Origin: Vanilla planifolia
Lineage: Eukaryota > Streptophyta > Magnoliopsida > Asparagales > Orchidaceae
Length of the DNA stretch: 64,000 nt
Direction of reading: 5' to 3'
NCBI GenBank assembly: GCA_023846275.1
Contig: JAIUJO010000146.1
Location: 357,001-421,000, forward strand
Below the pieces are notes generated by a model, which was not told the origin of the DNA, did not search any database, and saw only the letters and a list, made by a program, of their open reading frames with translations. Below, piece after piece: positions 25,734-38,190 of the stretch (the stretch's first letter is position 1; each line of letters begins with the position of its first letter). The position numbers and the translations under genes are program-made.

Positions 25734-28700
25734 AAGAGAGTAATAGTCGCAAGTGACTTGTCTCTTTTTCCCCCAAACTAGTGACTAACATAGCAAAGTA
25801 ATTACATCTAACTACTTCAACATAAATTGAAATTAAACATGGCTTACCAAAGGTCAAATCCTCTTTCTAAGTTATTTATAGCCTAATTTGAAAGCATGTT
25901 TTTAAATAATTTATCAATGAAATTTTACCATATTTTGATTTAATTCTTTTGCCACTAGTGGCTTGGTTATTTTACATTAGGTATATTTTGAGAAGATTAG
26001 ATTTATTTTTATGTTTTCAAATTAGATTACAAAATTCTTGGTCAATTTAGTCTTATTTTATGAAAACTTGTCACTCTTGAAAGTCCCAATCCCTTCCTTT
26101 CAATGTACTAAAAATGAGCATCTATAATTATGTAAAATTTTAGTTACATGTATTTCCATTATACTCAAACCATAAAATGATTCACGTTACACATTTATTG
26201 TATTATATTACTTAATCTACCATCAGAATCCATTTGATTAATATGTGCAATCTCTTACTATATTTAATATTAAAAGTTTTTGGAAAGCTACAATTTTTAT
26301 TAATGAGAATATTATTATTTAATAGGAATTACCTTGGTTACTTACATCTAAAAATTTTAATCCTATTGCACTTTCTATAATCATTTCATTGAACTTTGAC
26401 AAATCCACTAAAGTTTAAAACACAGCAAAAAATTGTATTACTATCAACTACGAAAATTTCTTTCATAATGTTTGGTGTGTAGGATTTACATTGCTATATT
26501 TATATTATACTTGGAAGAACTTAGTTGTGTTAACAAGGTGTTTGGCATTTCGATAAAGTAATTTCCATGACATAAAATATCAGTCTTATTATTAAATACT
26601 TCATGCTTAAATTTCATGAATGATAAGCACAAAAGTGAGTTTTAACTTTCTTTATCACAAATAAAAATTTGAAGAACTTTCAAAAATTTATCCACATATG
26701 TGAAATCTAAATAAAACCTATCATATCTTAGTAATGTCTTCCAAATTTTACTCCTCATTATAGTAATTAATCTTTTATGTATTACCTTTTCGACAACTTT
26801 TTACCTGAGTTTATTTATCTTAGGCTTATTCTAAATAAGGTATCAAAAGAGAAACAAGTTGAATTTGTGTTATTTTGAAAAAAAAAAAATTTCTCTAATT
26901 TAAAATATAATACTAAGCATAAAAGTCTATTTGCTTTGTATATGAATAGTTTTGGGTAAAAGATTAGTCACACTTTTAAAATAAATGTTGAACTTAATGA
27001 ATACATTAATGGTGTAAATATATAATGTGTGTAACCTCTTAGTTTGTTTAATTTATATAAGACAAGTTCTATTATGTGGTTTAATAACGATAGTATAAGG
27101 ATTTTTCTTAGAAGATAGAAATTATAAAATTTAATTTTTTATGATGATTTTTGCACAAGCAAAATTTTTGATAAATGGAGGTGAACATTTTGATACTTAG
27201 ATTGGCCTTGCATTTTTTCTTTTACTCTTTGTCCATTTTTCGTTGTCATTGTGGCATAATGGCAAGATCTAAATGTAGTTAACAAATTCACATCCTACCT
27301 TTTACATATTATATGTTTTTAAGTAATGTAATATTAAATTATTATTAATAACCCACATATGTTTATTTTTTAATTAATTTTTTGGCTTTTTTAATTTTTT
27401 ATTTTTTAAACATGTGTGTGAGATTTATAATAAATTGTACATTATATTTGTATTACTTTTAGATATTTTGTAGCTCCTACTATTTTCTTTTAGTGGCTCC
27501 TAAAAAATATTTCTTCTACCCTTTTTTTTTGGTAAAACATGTTTTCTTGTCGAATTTTATTGATGTTGTGTTATGAATATATTTGTGAAATTATCTACTT
27601 TGTGTTTTTGTTTATTTTGCTTCGTTCAATTGTTTCTTTTTTTACCTTTTCTTATTCCTTATGTTTCCAATGATTCTTAGTTTGTTGTTTATATGTTATA
27701 TAATTTAAATAATATATATGTTTAATATCCTACAAATTTTTTTAGCTTTTACTATTTAAAATTTTCATAATTTTAACAATAAATTTTATTTTCCTTGTAT
27801 TGCAAAAAATTTTCATTATTTTCTTCATAATTTCGATTAGTTCAGACATTTTGATACAAAAATTTTCTTTTTATTCGCTTGACAAATCCCATTATATTTG
27901 AACGATCATAAGCTTGCGTAGCTTGCAAAATAAGTAAAAAAAGTGAAAATTGATGAAATTCTTGAATTATTATATTATGTTAATAATATTTTACTAATTT
28001 TATTCATATTATATTTTAATTTTCTTTACATATTTCTTACCTTTCAAATACAAATTTAATTTTTTTATTAATATATTATAAAAAAGCTCTAGACGTTTTA
28101 AATATTGAATCTCGCTTTATAATAAAAAAATAATATTTCTATTTTCATAAAAACATCAAAAATGTATTAAACAATTATGATTGAACAATTTTCAAAATAT
28201 TAAAAAATTAATTCCTAACAAATGACAAAATAAATTTTATTTATAAGAGATCTTAGAAAAATATGCTAGTGCAATCAAAGATGTACGTAATGCATTTTAA
28301 AAAAATTAAAAGAATAAGATATGATACTATTTGCAATATTTGCATGTAACTACAAATTCACGACAAAATAAACATTGGTATTATATAGTTGCTAAAATAT
28401 TTTTTAAAATAAAAATAGTAAATGAAATATTTTGAAGATAGTGCTATTTTGTAAATCTATCATACTTTAAAATTTATTTTGCTAAGATCTATACTTTTAA
28501 TACGTGAATAAAAAAATTTAAAAGACAAAAAAATAAGTAAAATTAAATATTTTAATATTTTAAAATATTGAGTGAAAGAACTATTGAACTTAGCTGAATA
28601 ATACTATAAAATTGTTCTATGAAAAATAAAATGCTAAACATATCAAATGAGAGAAATGTGTAGAAGACAGTAAATAAAAAATCATAATAAAAACATATAT

Positions 28701-28842
28701 TAAATAAATAAAATTTGGTGAGACAAAAAATTGCAAAGCATCACGAAATAAGTGTGCCACAATTTAAAAAAAAATTGAGTAATACATCAAAAAATTATTT
28801 AAGTAATTAAATTATAAAAATATGCTAAGATTTTTTATTTTA

Positions 28843-28898
28843 TTTTAATAATTTCCAATTTTAATAATTTCCAATTTTAACAATTTCCAATTTTAATA
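28843..28898. repeat. 16-bp tandem repeat, 3.5 copies
   Basis: TTTTAATAATTTCCAA occurs three times head to tail (28843, 28859, 28875, the third with one change) plus half a unit. The corresponding part of long repeat B lacks the array, so it arose in A after the copies parted. Confidence 0.95.
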
Positions 28899-29789
28899 AA
28901 ATTGAAAATATTAAATATTTTAAAAAATTTATAAATGTTCCAAAAGGCTAATTTTTCTTCATAATGTAATATTAAATTTCAAAAAATTAATGCTTTTTTC
29001 ATGAACAACTTTTTGCAAATAAGAAATATCATATATGTTAGAACAAATTGTCACATAAAAAATAATCAACTAAAAATATAACTATCATAAGATTGCAAAA
29101 ATATAAAAACATAAAAATGTGCCATTATCCTAAAAAAGTACTATGGGTAATTGTAATATTTGCAAACACAAGAAAAAAATCATTTGTAATTTAGTTTTCA
29201 AAATCATCTCTATATGAAAAGTTAAATAAATTTGAAAAATAATTAGTTTATTTATAATAAAATTATTAAAATGAAAAGTATCTAACACTAAAATAATTAA
29301 TTTATGCATGTAACAAATTAGGGTTATCCTCCATATGAAAATTTAAGTTTGAAATTTTTTTTTTATTTATAATAAAATTGCTAAAGTTCAAAGTATATAA
29401 CACTTAAAATAATTAATTTACACATGAAAACAATTTGAACAACTATCTCATCAACAATAAAAACATGTTTTTTTATTTATGTTATTGTGAAACTTTGTAA
29501 TGCATTGTAGAAATCTAATGAATATTTTAAATACAACACCTTTATCAAGAATCAATGTGATTAAATATCAAAGTGTAAAAGTATTTTAGGGATGTCTTAG
29601 GCATTCTTTATATAGACCTTTAAGTTGTGTCATACAACAATTTACTTTGAAAACTTTTATAAACAATTTACTTTGGATTTTTATTTTTTTTTCATTTTAT
29701 AATTTCCTAATTTCAATGACTTCTATTTTTAGCTTTTATGATAAATTTTTTTTTCAAATACTTCAAGTTTTATACCAAAGTGTTTACTA

Positions 29790-31030
29790 ATGTCTTGTTT
29801 AGCTTGTTAAGGACTAGATTTTATAACATAAATAGTGATTAGAATTTTATGGCTTAAGATGTTAACTTTGGAGTCGAGGATAATGATAATTCTTGAGTGC
29901 CTAATTTGCAAAGAACTTTTATTTGAAATATTTTTTGTTATCATGTTAAAACTTTATTTTTTTTGCAATAGTGGCACATAGAACTATCAATCTTGTATGC
30001 ATATGCGAATTTAGTTTAACTTGTATTTCATTTGAAGGTATTTGAGTTTTTTAAAATCTTCTAAACATTTAAATATATATATATATATATATATTTGTTA
30101 TTATAAAAAATATTTTTTTCTTAAGCACACAATTATTGAGCCCAAAGGGATCTAATCAAGTGACTCATACCACCCTGGTGCATGCACCTTAGGCACCTCC
30201 ACAGGCCAAGAACTCATCAAATCTAAGATAAGTTAAGCTTGAGTATCAGTAAAGTCATTTTACTATTGTACTCTCTAGGTCAATCAATTCAATGCATTAC
30301 CTATGAATCAAGTTAGGAGAAATATAAGCATGAAACACTTCAAATGTTTCAAAATGGTAGATTAAATAAAATTTATAAAAAAAACTTTGGATTTTCTACA
30401 CTAATGTGCATTTTTCCAACCAAATAGTCTAGATGATGCTCATATTTAAGAAAAGTTAATTTTCTATAGCTGTTCGTCCATAATAGTTGTTCAAATGGTT
30501 GAGAGTCTCTCCTCTTAGGTGAACAAGACACTGATCATCGTTGTTATCCTTTTGACTTTCAAGTCCAACGCTTCACATCCTAACTCACTGTGATAAGATT
30601 TGGACCCTTTATCATTTAAGCTGATTCAACAATTACCATTTCAATTGCTTAATAAGATGGCAGCTGTATCGTCTTCTTTGCCTATATCGACTAACTTCCT
30701 GAACAGAAGATTGTAGCCAATTGAGAGTTATTTTTTGATTTTTTTTATTTCAAAGATATATAAAAATAATTTACAAAACATTAAAATAATTGAATTAGAT
30801 TTGAAAGTTTTCATACGAGTAGAAATGAAGTTCAAACTTTGATAATAAATTTTAACACAATTATTAGAGCTATAGATTTTAGTTAGTCTTTATTTTTCTT
30901 TCCTTTGTTCACAATAACATTTTTTTCATTTCTGAAAAACATCTTCTTCATTCAATAATAATACCTCTTTTGTTTCAAGAACTAAAGGTGTAGGAAATTT
31001 TGTAAGAAATAATGTTAAAGTTACATAAGC
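29790..31030. repeat. Direct repeat R1, left copy
   Basis: Diverged but colinear with 31590-32950. Landmarks in order: ATAACATAAATAGTGA (29826/31631), ATGCATAT, a TTATTTTCTTAAGCA/TTTTTCATAAGCA step, GTCTAGA (30428/32348), GAGAGTCTC (30501/32426), CCTTTATCATTTAAG (30605/32526), TTATTGGAGCTAT-type (30862/32782) and AAAGGTGTA (30985/32900). Length and arrangement suit an LTR pair enclosing about 0.55 kb, as in non-autonomous elements, but I could not identify end motifs or priming sites, so orientation is unknown. Confidence 0.75.
30072..30094. repeat. Short (TA)n run
   Basis: About eleven TA units inside the left R1 copy; the right copy has only a short run at the matching place, so the expansion followed the duplication. 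Confidence 0.9.
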
Positions 31031-31589
31031 AACTAAGTTCTATGGATGAAACAAGAAAGTTTAGATTACGGGTTAGAATTTACAAAATTCTAATGTTTTG
31101 TGATAATTTAACTACAATTTTTTAGCTAAAGATTCCATTCAACACTTAAGAACAAAAGATATAGAATTAAGCTATAACATTTTTCGAGAGTATGTCTAAA
31201 AAAATAATTTTGTTGTAATTTTTACTATTGTCTAATTTACTAGTTGATATTTTTACTGAGCAATTAGCTATCAAAATATTTAATAAACTTAGATTAAGCT
31301 TAGATGTCATTAAACCCTTTGAATTATTACAAAAAAGATAGAATTAAGTGTTACAAACCAGGGTGAGGGTAAGCGAGAATTCAAGAGAAGTATGGGCTAT
31401 CAGATAAGGCATATATTACAATTTTGAATATTAAATTATTCAATTTTTTATTATAATTATATTTTCATTTAGCTTTCTTTTTATAATCCTCAAGGGGATG
31501 TTTATTATTCCTTTTAATATGATGATAAGAAACTAAGCATTTACCATTACTTTTTTTTTAACTTTGTATAGTTTTAGTTAGATTTCATG

Positions 31590-32950
31590 GAGAATTCTAA
31601 CAATATAGATTTTTTGGGGTAAGAACTATAACATAAATAGTGAATATTACTTGATGGCTCAATCTACTGCCAATGACAACGGTCTTTGTAGAGGGGCTAA
31701 TCCAAAAATAACTTAATTTCTTAATTTTTATGATAAGAATGTCAAACTTTTAATTTCTTCATAATTATGGCAAATAGGGTAATCATTTTTTATGCATATT
31801 TTACTTTGGTTCAAGTTATATTTTCTTTGATAGCATTTTAAGTCCATGAAAATCTTAAAAATGTTAAAATAATTTTTTATATATAACTTATTATTATTAT
31901 TATTACATTTTTCATAAGCATTCTTAATATTAACTCCAAAGAGCTTAGGCCAAATAGCGAGCAGCACCCCAAAGAGCTAGGAACCTAATCGAATCTGAAA
32001 CGAGTCATGCCCAAGCATTGATCAGGTCAAGTTACTTTTGTAGTCTCTTGGTTAACTTGTTGAAGGCATTGCTTATGAACAGGCTTAAGTGAAATGAGTC
32101 AATGAAAACTCTTTTATTTGTTTAAGAAAATCGAGTTAGGTTAAACCCATACATAACCACTAACCACCTGTATTATTACTTCTTGAGAACACTTGGGTTT
32201 TCCCAAATCATTATGCTTATTGTAATATACAGTAGATATATTATAAGTGTAGAATTCTTCAATTGTTTTACAATATCAGAAAAAACAAAAGCTATTACCA
32301 AACTTGAAATTTCTGCACTTGCTAATCATGTGTTTTCATAATCGAGTAGTCTAGACCACACTCATATTTATGAATATTTAACATTCTTCAACTATTTATC
32401 CATAATTTTTGATTGAATGGCTGAGAGTCTCTTTCTATATGTGAATTAATCTAAACATCATTACTGTTCGTCCAACTTTTGAATCCAACTATCTAAATCT
32501 TATCTTGTCATGACTAAATCTAGAGCCTTTATCATTTAAGTTCACCGGATGGTTACCACTCCATCAACTTAAATGGATGCAGTTGTACCATCATCTCCGT
32601 TTGTTACAGCTAGCTTTCTAAAAAGTAGATTTTAGTTGTTGTGAGAGTTATTTTGGGAGTTTTTTGTTTTAATTATAAATAGGGATCATTTACAAGATCT
32701 TAAAACTATTGAACCAAACTTGAAAATTTTCATACATGTCCAAGTGAAGTTCAGACTGTGAACAACGCATTTCTAAGTAATTATTGGAGCTATGGATTTT
32801 CATTGATCTCCATTTCTCCTACTTTCCCTAATAATATTTTTTTATTTCCTTGTAGCATCTCCTCATTCATTAGAAGTACTGCTCTTGTTTAAAAATTTTA
32901 AAGGTGTATGGACTTTTGTAAGCAAAAATTGTAAAGTTTCAATTTTTTTC
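31590..32950. repeat. Direct repeat R1, right copy
   Basis: Counterpart of 29790-31030 in the same orientation. The 560 bases between the two copies (31030-31590) hold no gene. A (TTA)n run lies at 31889-31905. Just past its right end (about 32974) the plus strand reads TTTGGTATCTCATTA, vaguely like a tRNA-Met priming site but with several mismatches. The open frame at 31728-31967 has no supporting feature. Confidence 0.75.
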
Positions 32951-32986
32951 ATATAGCCTAAATTTTACAGAATTTGGTATCTCATT

Positions 32987-33220
32987 AAAGCACTGATATA
33001 TATTTGCTTTAACTCTATCAGCTTCCACAAAAGGAAGTAGTTAGTGGAAGCCTGATCAGGGATTAGGGGTAGATGTAGGCTAAAGTTTTTGTCAAACCAC
33101 TTAAAAGCACCGATATATATTTGTTTTAACTCTATCAGCTTTAACAAAAGGAAGCAGTTAGTGGAAGCCTGATCAGGGATTGGGGGTAGATGTAGGCAAA
33201 AGTTTTTGTCAAACCACTTT
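32987..33220. repeat. 117-bp tandem duplication
   Basis: Two head-to-tail units, 32987-33103 and 33104-33220, with 8 differences by hand count and no gaps (about 93% identical). This is far closer than other repeats in the window, so the duplication is comparatively young. Each unit contains the perfect palindrome CCTGATCAGG (33051-33060, 33168-33177). The first also has CTTCCAC pairing with GTGGAAG; the second has lost that arm. It lies between repeat R1 and the end of the copia pol relic. Confidence 0.97.
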
Positions 33221-33800
33221 AAAGTCCTTTATACATTTCGTTTATTGTTGAGCAATTTGTCAATAAGTTTCGTAAAAAAACTTTATTTTAAACTAAAAAA
33301 TTTCTCTTTTATTTTTTAGAATAAAAACATTTGCTAAACATAAAATTTATCTCTCTTATTATTCATTTTTCCACTCCTTTTACAGCAAAAAAACACTTAG
33401 TTTCTTGACCATGACAAAACCCTTTCCATTCTTATTTCACACACGATTATATCCATATATTTAATAAATTGACTTGTTCTTTTGACATTAATGTTCTTCC
33501 AATATTTTTCACCTATCATATCTACAAGAAAAGATAGATAATCAAATAGTATTCTATCTAATAAGGTCATCAACATCAACATATCATAAAGAATTGCTCA
33601 TGGGACAAACAACCTCTTTTTCTTTTATGATTACTTATCATCGAAGTTTATGATAATGTAATTGAATGTAGTGCAAGAAAACATTTACCAGATATTATCA
33701 AGTTAAGCTAGATTTGGAAGTAATTAAAGCACAACCTTTAGACCCCTTTTGCTCAAGAAAGTTCCCTTAAAAAAAAAGCTTAATTTCACCCCCATTTTTC
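33221..33800. other. Non-coding stretch after the copia pol relic
   Basis: On the minus strand this follows the RNase H end of the copia relic and should hold its 3' untranslated part and polypurine tract. A purine-rich stretch with GCAAAAGGGG lies near 33745-33760 on the minus strand. No LTR boundary could be fixed. The 61-codon frame at 33397-33582 shows no motif. Confidence 0.35.
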
Positions 33801-33809
33801 ATCATAAAA

Positions 33810-35245
33810 AAGACTTGTAATTCTATGGAATAAATCTTTACTAAGAAGCTTTGTTAAGGTGCTAACTTGTTGCATGTTGTTACTAAAAAATTGAACGCTT
33901 ACTATATTTCATTTTGCATAGTCCATGATGAAATGTTACCTAAAATCAATTTGTTCAATATTATAGTACTTTATAAGGTTTTCAATTAGGAAAAAAGCAT
34001 TTAAATTGTTATATTTTTAGGGAATTGTTTGTAAATGTAATCCCATACCATCTAATTTCCTTCTCAAACAAAAAAAATTTACTAAAAATCCTCTTAATGT
34101 TATTTATTGTGGTTCATTTTTTGCTAAAAGAATAGTTCCATATTTTTTTGCTAGATCATTAGTTTACGTGGTGCTAAAAGTGATCAAATACCTAATATGC
34201 ATTTCTTGTGTATTTAAAAACCTACATAATCATTGTAGTCATATCCTGTGAAAACATGACATAACACAATTTATGGATACAAAAAACTTAATACCTTTGT
34301 TTCAAGCTATTATCAAAATGCACTTTTTATAACTTCATGTTGGAAGTCTTTGAGGCTTGATAGAAATTGATAAAAAAAAGTCCCTCACTAAAACCTATGT
34401 TAGGTCTTCTAATAGTAAAGTAAAGGATGTGTAATTTCCTAGTATACCTTGAAATCTATTGGTTTTTCTTTCTCATGTTTATTCAATAGTATGGTGGAGA
34501 CTCTTGAAAGTCGAAATGCATTTGATGTTCCCAAGATCACCCAAATTTAACGTATCATTTTTATAATTTATTTCAGAGACAAGGATACCTTCCTTATCCT
34601 ATTTAACTTTTAATCCAAGCAAAATTTTAACCTTGCCCACTATGCTTAAGTCAAATCGAACATTGATAACCTACTAAATCACTCACATAAGTCTAAGTTA
34701 GTTTTCCTATCTACATTCCAATCCTAAAATAATGTTTGACTAGAAATCTACTATGTAGTTCAAAACACAATCTTTGTTCTTGTTGCAATTCATATGATTC
34801 TTTCATTATCTTATGCCCATGATTTTTATGAAGAAAATCTTGAATGCAATCAAACTATCCTACATACAGTTTCCCATAAATAACAACATTTTTGAAGGTT
34901 CTCGTAAAATCCATTTAATATAGTCAAAATAACTTGTATAAAGAAAAAGGTAAAAATGACCTTGTAACTTTCAACCTTACCAATGGTGAAAGTATTCCTT
35001 CTAAGTTTAGTCATACTTGATTTTAACCCTTTGCCACAAGCCTTTCCTTATTCTTAAAGGTAACCACACATCATTTACCTTTTTTTTTAAGTACCCACTT
35101 TTTGCCACAATAATTTGGTCACTTAGAATGTGTATTAATTCCAAAACATTCACTCCCACAAACAAGTTGAAACCGTCTAGCATGGCAAAAAAAAATTCTT
35201 TCCTTAAGGCTTTATTTATAAATGGAGGTACAAATTTTGAAACAT
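33810..35245 (-). pseudogene. pol: Ty1/copia reverse transcriptase and RNase H relic
   Basis: Minus-strand frames follow the whole plant copia RT-RNase H order. From 35220: INKALRKEFFFAMLDGFN ('AL-DEEWI-AM-EEL'), ERLVAKG (35045-35028), MDFTRTFKN ('MDVKSAFLNG', near 34914), GNVDR-like NVDR, GKVKILLGLK and DKEGILVSEINY (34643-34571, 'GEL-FFLGLQ-KQ--EGIFI-Q-KY'), LYFTIRRPNIGFSEGL ('LYLTASRPDIMF'), DYNDYVGF (34240-34217, 'YSDADYAG'), FFLIENLIKYYNIEQIDFR (about 34000-33935), HFIMDYAK, and STLTKLLSKDLFHRITSL (to 33810, 'ADI-TK-L---F---R--L'). The segment with the YVDD box is deleted in this copy. Gag and integrase were not found upstream. Confidence 0.95.
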
Positions 35246-35384
35246 ATGCACCATATATAATTTCTTTTTAAAGAGAGGCTTTGGTTTGAACTCAAAAAGT
35301 GAGGTTACTTTAGATTACATCTCTAAGGTGATTTTCATTCTATGCTAACTTCATTGATGCAACCATTTCCTTATTTTTTATGTT

Positions 35385-35680
35385 TGAACATATCATTTAT
35401 ATAATTTTTTCAAGATCAAGGATACCTTTCTCATCCTACCTAACATGCATTCATGAAAATAAGAAACCTTACCAATTATGTTCATTTCTGCTCCTACACC
35501 CACAAGCTTACCAAATCATTCACATAATTCATACTTTGTTGATCCAAATATGGTATCATCTAAGTAATGTTGTACTTAAAGAAATTAATTAGCACAATCC
35601 TTGTTGAACAAAGTTCTATCTACATTCCCAACCTAAAATAATGTCTTAGTAGAAATCGATAAAGTTTTTCATTCCAGGAT
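35385..35680 (-). pseudogene. pol: Second partial Ty1/copia reverse transcriptase
   Basis: A second copy of the RT middle lies just upstream of the first on the same strand. It reads WNEKLYRFLLRHYFRL (35676-35631), GNVDRTLFNKD, then HYLDDTIFGSTKYELCE with the catalytic box as YLDD (35555-35566) instead of the usual YVDD, then EMNIIGKVSYFH and DEKGILDLEK (to about 35390). It overlaps the matching part of the first copy (34545-34745), which lacks the box. Either an internal tandem duplication or the remains of a second element of the same family. The flanking 35690-35790 may contain more RT but is too decayed. Confidence 0.93.
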
Positions 35681-35689
35681 CTTTTTTGT

Positions 35690-37830
35690 CTACCAATTTT
35701 ACTTTTCCAAAGTCATTTGTCTTCTAAATCTACCTCTTTGTTTCAAAGCATAATTTCATGAAGCACCACTTGAGTAGATTCCTTTACAGCTAAGTTTCCT
35801 TATTAAATAGCTTATGGGTTTATTTATTTGAAAAATATTATAGAGAAATAGCCTCCATTATCTTTGTTTCTAATCTCCAATATCTATCTACATATTATTG
35901 TAACTATACTATCAAAATATGCCTAACTTTTCATATTTAGGTTTGTTGTTATTGTAATGTACCTATAATATTTTATTCATAATTAGTTTGATCATAAATT
36001 TATTCAGACATTGAGATTATTAGAATTACTAAATTATTATGACATTATAATTTTGAGATCCTATATCACCAAAAAAAAGTAGAAGTAGCTACTAATGTTT
36101 TAATAAGGAGATAAGAATTGTTAGATATATAACATACATGAACCAAATATAATTGAATGATATATGTTATATTCATATAAAATTGAATGAACTTTACTAC
36201 ATTTGTCATTCTGGCATATTGATAGTAAGAAGTTATTGTCTGAAGCTTGCTTGGTGACGTGAGGTAGAATAAAAGAAAAATAGTTTTAGGTAGAGATGTT
36301 AAATTAAACAAAATTGAAAATGAGGTTTTTTACCATAAAAACTAAAATATTACTTATTAAGAAACTTTTTTGCAAAAATAAATCGATAAAAAAATTGTTG
36401 ACAAAATAGTAAGTATTATATTATATTGCCAAAACTACTATATTAGCTAAGAATTCCAAACTTATATCATACTTTTTTAAAAGGTTGTGTGATGCATATA
36501 TAAGAAACTAATGTTTAAAATAGCATCCTAAGCTAAAATAAAAGTCATTGAAAGGGAATATTTAGAACAATTAATAATATATTAAGTCTATAAAAATTAA
36601 GTTTCTAACGTAGTTAGGATAAGTTTTTGACTTTTTATTAATTTGCTTACAATAAAAATTGTTAATCTAGGACAGAGATGACACCTTAAATTGTAGTACA
36701 TAATATATGGTGCTACTATCGTTATACTAATATTAATTAATTAACAATACCCTTCTTGATATAGATATGATTTTAGAAACTATTAAGAAGATCCACTTAA
36801 TCAAAGCATCAGTTAATAATGAAAAGGTTTACTCCAAGGAAGTTTTTATAAGAAAATAAAGAAAGTGGATTGTTAGGAGGAGGATCATGTATTGTTAAAG
36901 GTAAGTTTAATAAAATGCATTATAATATTTGGAAAATGACGATAATATAGACAAGAAATTTTTTGCCTTTATACATTATTGAAATAAATTGTTACTTTAT
37001 TTACAAGGTATTTTTTTCATTATCATTAGCTTGGGAACATACTATATTTCTTCTTTTTGTTTTAATAAAATTTCTTGCTAATACTACTTATATATTTAAA
37101 CATGATCAAAGTAGCATGATGGTGCATCCATGATTATTTCATGAGGAAAGGTCAATGGGGTTCATAATGTGGGAATTCAAGAAAACAATGAAGTAGTGCA
37201 ACCCATGTTGAATGTGTAATGGATAAGTTATATTGACTTGTAGCTACTCGGGAAGTAGTGGAAGAGTTCATTTAGAGGCATCCCAATATTTTTTGAATTT
37301 GAATGATTAAATTCTTATATGATGGGAAGTTTACAAAATATTGCATAGACTTCAAGAGAATTTTTAACATTTTTTTGAATAAATGTAAATGAATTTAACA
37401 TTTATTTTCAATGTGATTAAATGAAATTTCATTTGGTATATTTTTTATAATATCATAAAAACTATTATTTGAAGCAACTAATAATATAGATGAGAAGTCA
37501 AATATGGTAGAACAAATGAAAATGAACCCTAAATAACAATTATTCTTCAAACTGAAATTGATATGTCATCAAAAAATTCCAAAACTTTTTAAAAATAATC
37601 TTAATTTAATTCTCAGGGAATTTTTAAGGAAAAATAATAAAAGAGCCAAATGATTTTAGAAATATATGAATCATTTATGGAAATAAATAACACTTGGAGT
37701 AGTTTTTTAAATTTGTTGAAAAACATATAGAAGTCATTTGCAATAAAATGTGCTAGAAATAGTAACCTTTAAAGGTTTTGGTCACACTGGATATCTAGTA
37801 AAATAAAAATTATGTACTATATGAGTAGAG
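35690..37830. other. A+T-rich DNA, no gene recognised
   Basis: No supported domain. Expected copia integrase and gag upstream of the minus-strand RT relic were looked for and not seen. A plus-strand piece near 37150-37180 reads MWEFKKTMK, which could be a worn Gag N-terminus belonging to the relic at 37840-38190. The minus-strand frame at 36066-36311 (81 codons) has no motif. Confidence 0.4.
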
Positions 37831-37839
37831 TATTGAGAG

Positions 37840-38190
37840 GAAAGCAACATATAACGAAGATATTATAGTTGGGAAGAGAATGGAAAACAACAGTAAAGGC
37901 TTGGAAGAGGTAGACAAATCAGATAATTATGAAAGTGTCTTCAAGGAAGGAGAAGGAACAAGTTTCATGAAGTGATTGTATGATGCTTTTTTGAGGAAGA
38001 AAGGTTAGTCACCTCTTGAAGGTGGATTTAATTTTCTTAAAAAATTGGTAACAATCAAAGTTAATACTTATGCCACCCAAGACATTTAATATTCTTAATA
38101 ATGCTTTCAGAAGACCTAAGAATGGTTTTGTAATGGTAAAGCATTTTGGCATATGAGACAATATTGCAAGTGGGTAGCAAGTGGTACTAT
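37840..38190 (+). pseudogene. gag: Probable copia-type gag relic with zinc-knuckle remnant
   Basis: Plus-strand frames give LGREWKTTVKAW (like 'LP-EW-PKVTAI' of copia Gag), an acidic stretch EEVDKSDNYESVFKEGEGT, then YDAFLRKKG and LEGGFNFLKKL, and near 38128-38172 FCNGKAFWHMRQYCKW. The last resembles a CCHC knuckle ('C--CGK-GH-RR-C'): the His, following Met-Arg and final Cys are kept, while the second Cys is lost and one residue is missing. It faces the opposite way to the copia pol relic at 33810-35680, so it is from another insertion. Family choice is tentative. Confidence 0.6.

Larger units (their letters stand above)
21240..29168 (-). repeat. Long repeat A (partner of 57180-63046)
   Basis: Colinear with 57180-63046 over its whole length, apart from about 1.8 kb present only here (23500-25305). 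Examples of matched segments: 22170/58130 (TTGTCCC…CTTAGAAAA), 22450/58515, 23400/59460, 25570-25770/59880-60020, 26100/60370, 27540/61970 and 28990/62870. The right edge is sharp: on the minus strand both copies begin TGTTTG followed by similar A+T-rich DNA, and the flanks beyond differ. TG is the canonical LTR start. The repeat is either a very long LTR or a duplicated block of host DNA. Confidence 0.85.

Noticed and set aside
32974..32988. TTTGGTATCTCATTA as a primer binding site
   Set aside because: Only the first seven bases of the tRNA-Met site match, and no element interior follows on that strand.
35017..35592. Two plus-strand open frames (84 and 70 codons)
   Set aside because: Both are antisense to the copia reverse transcriptase relics.
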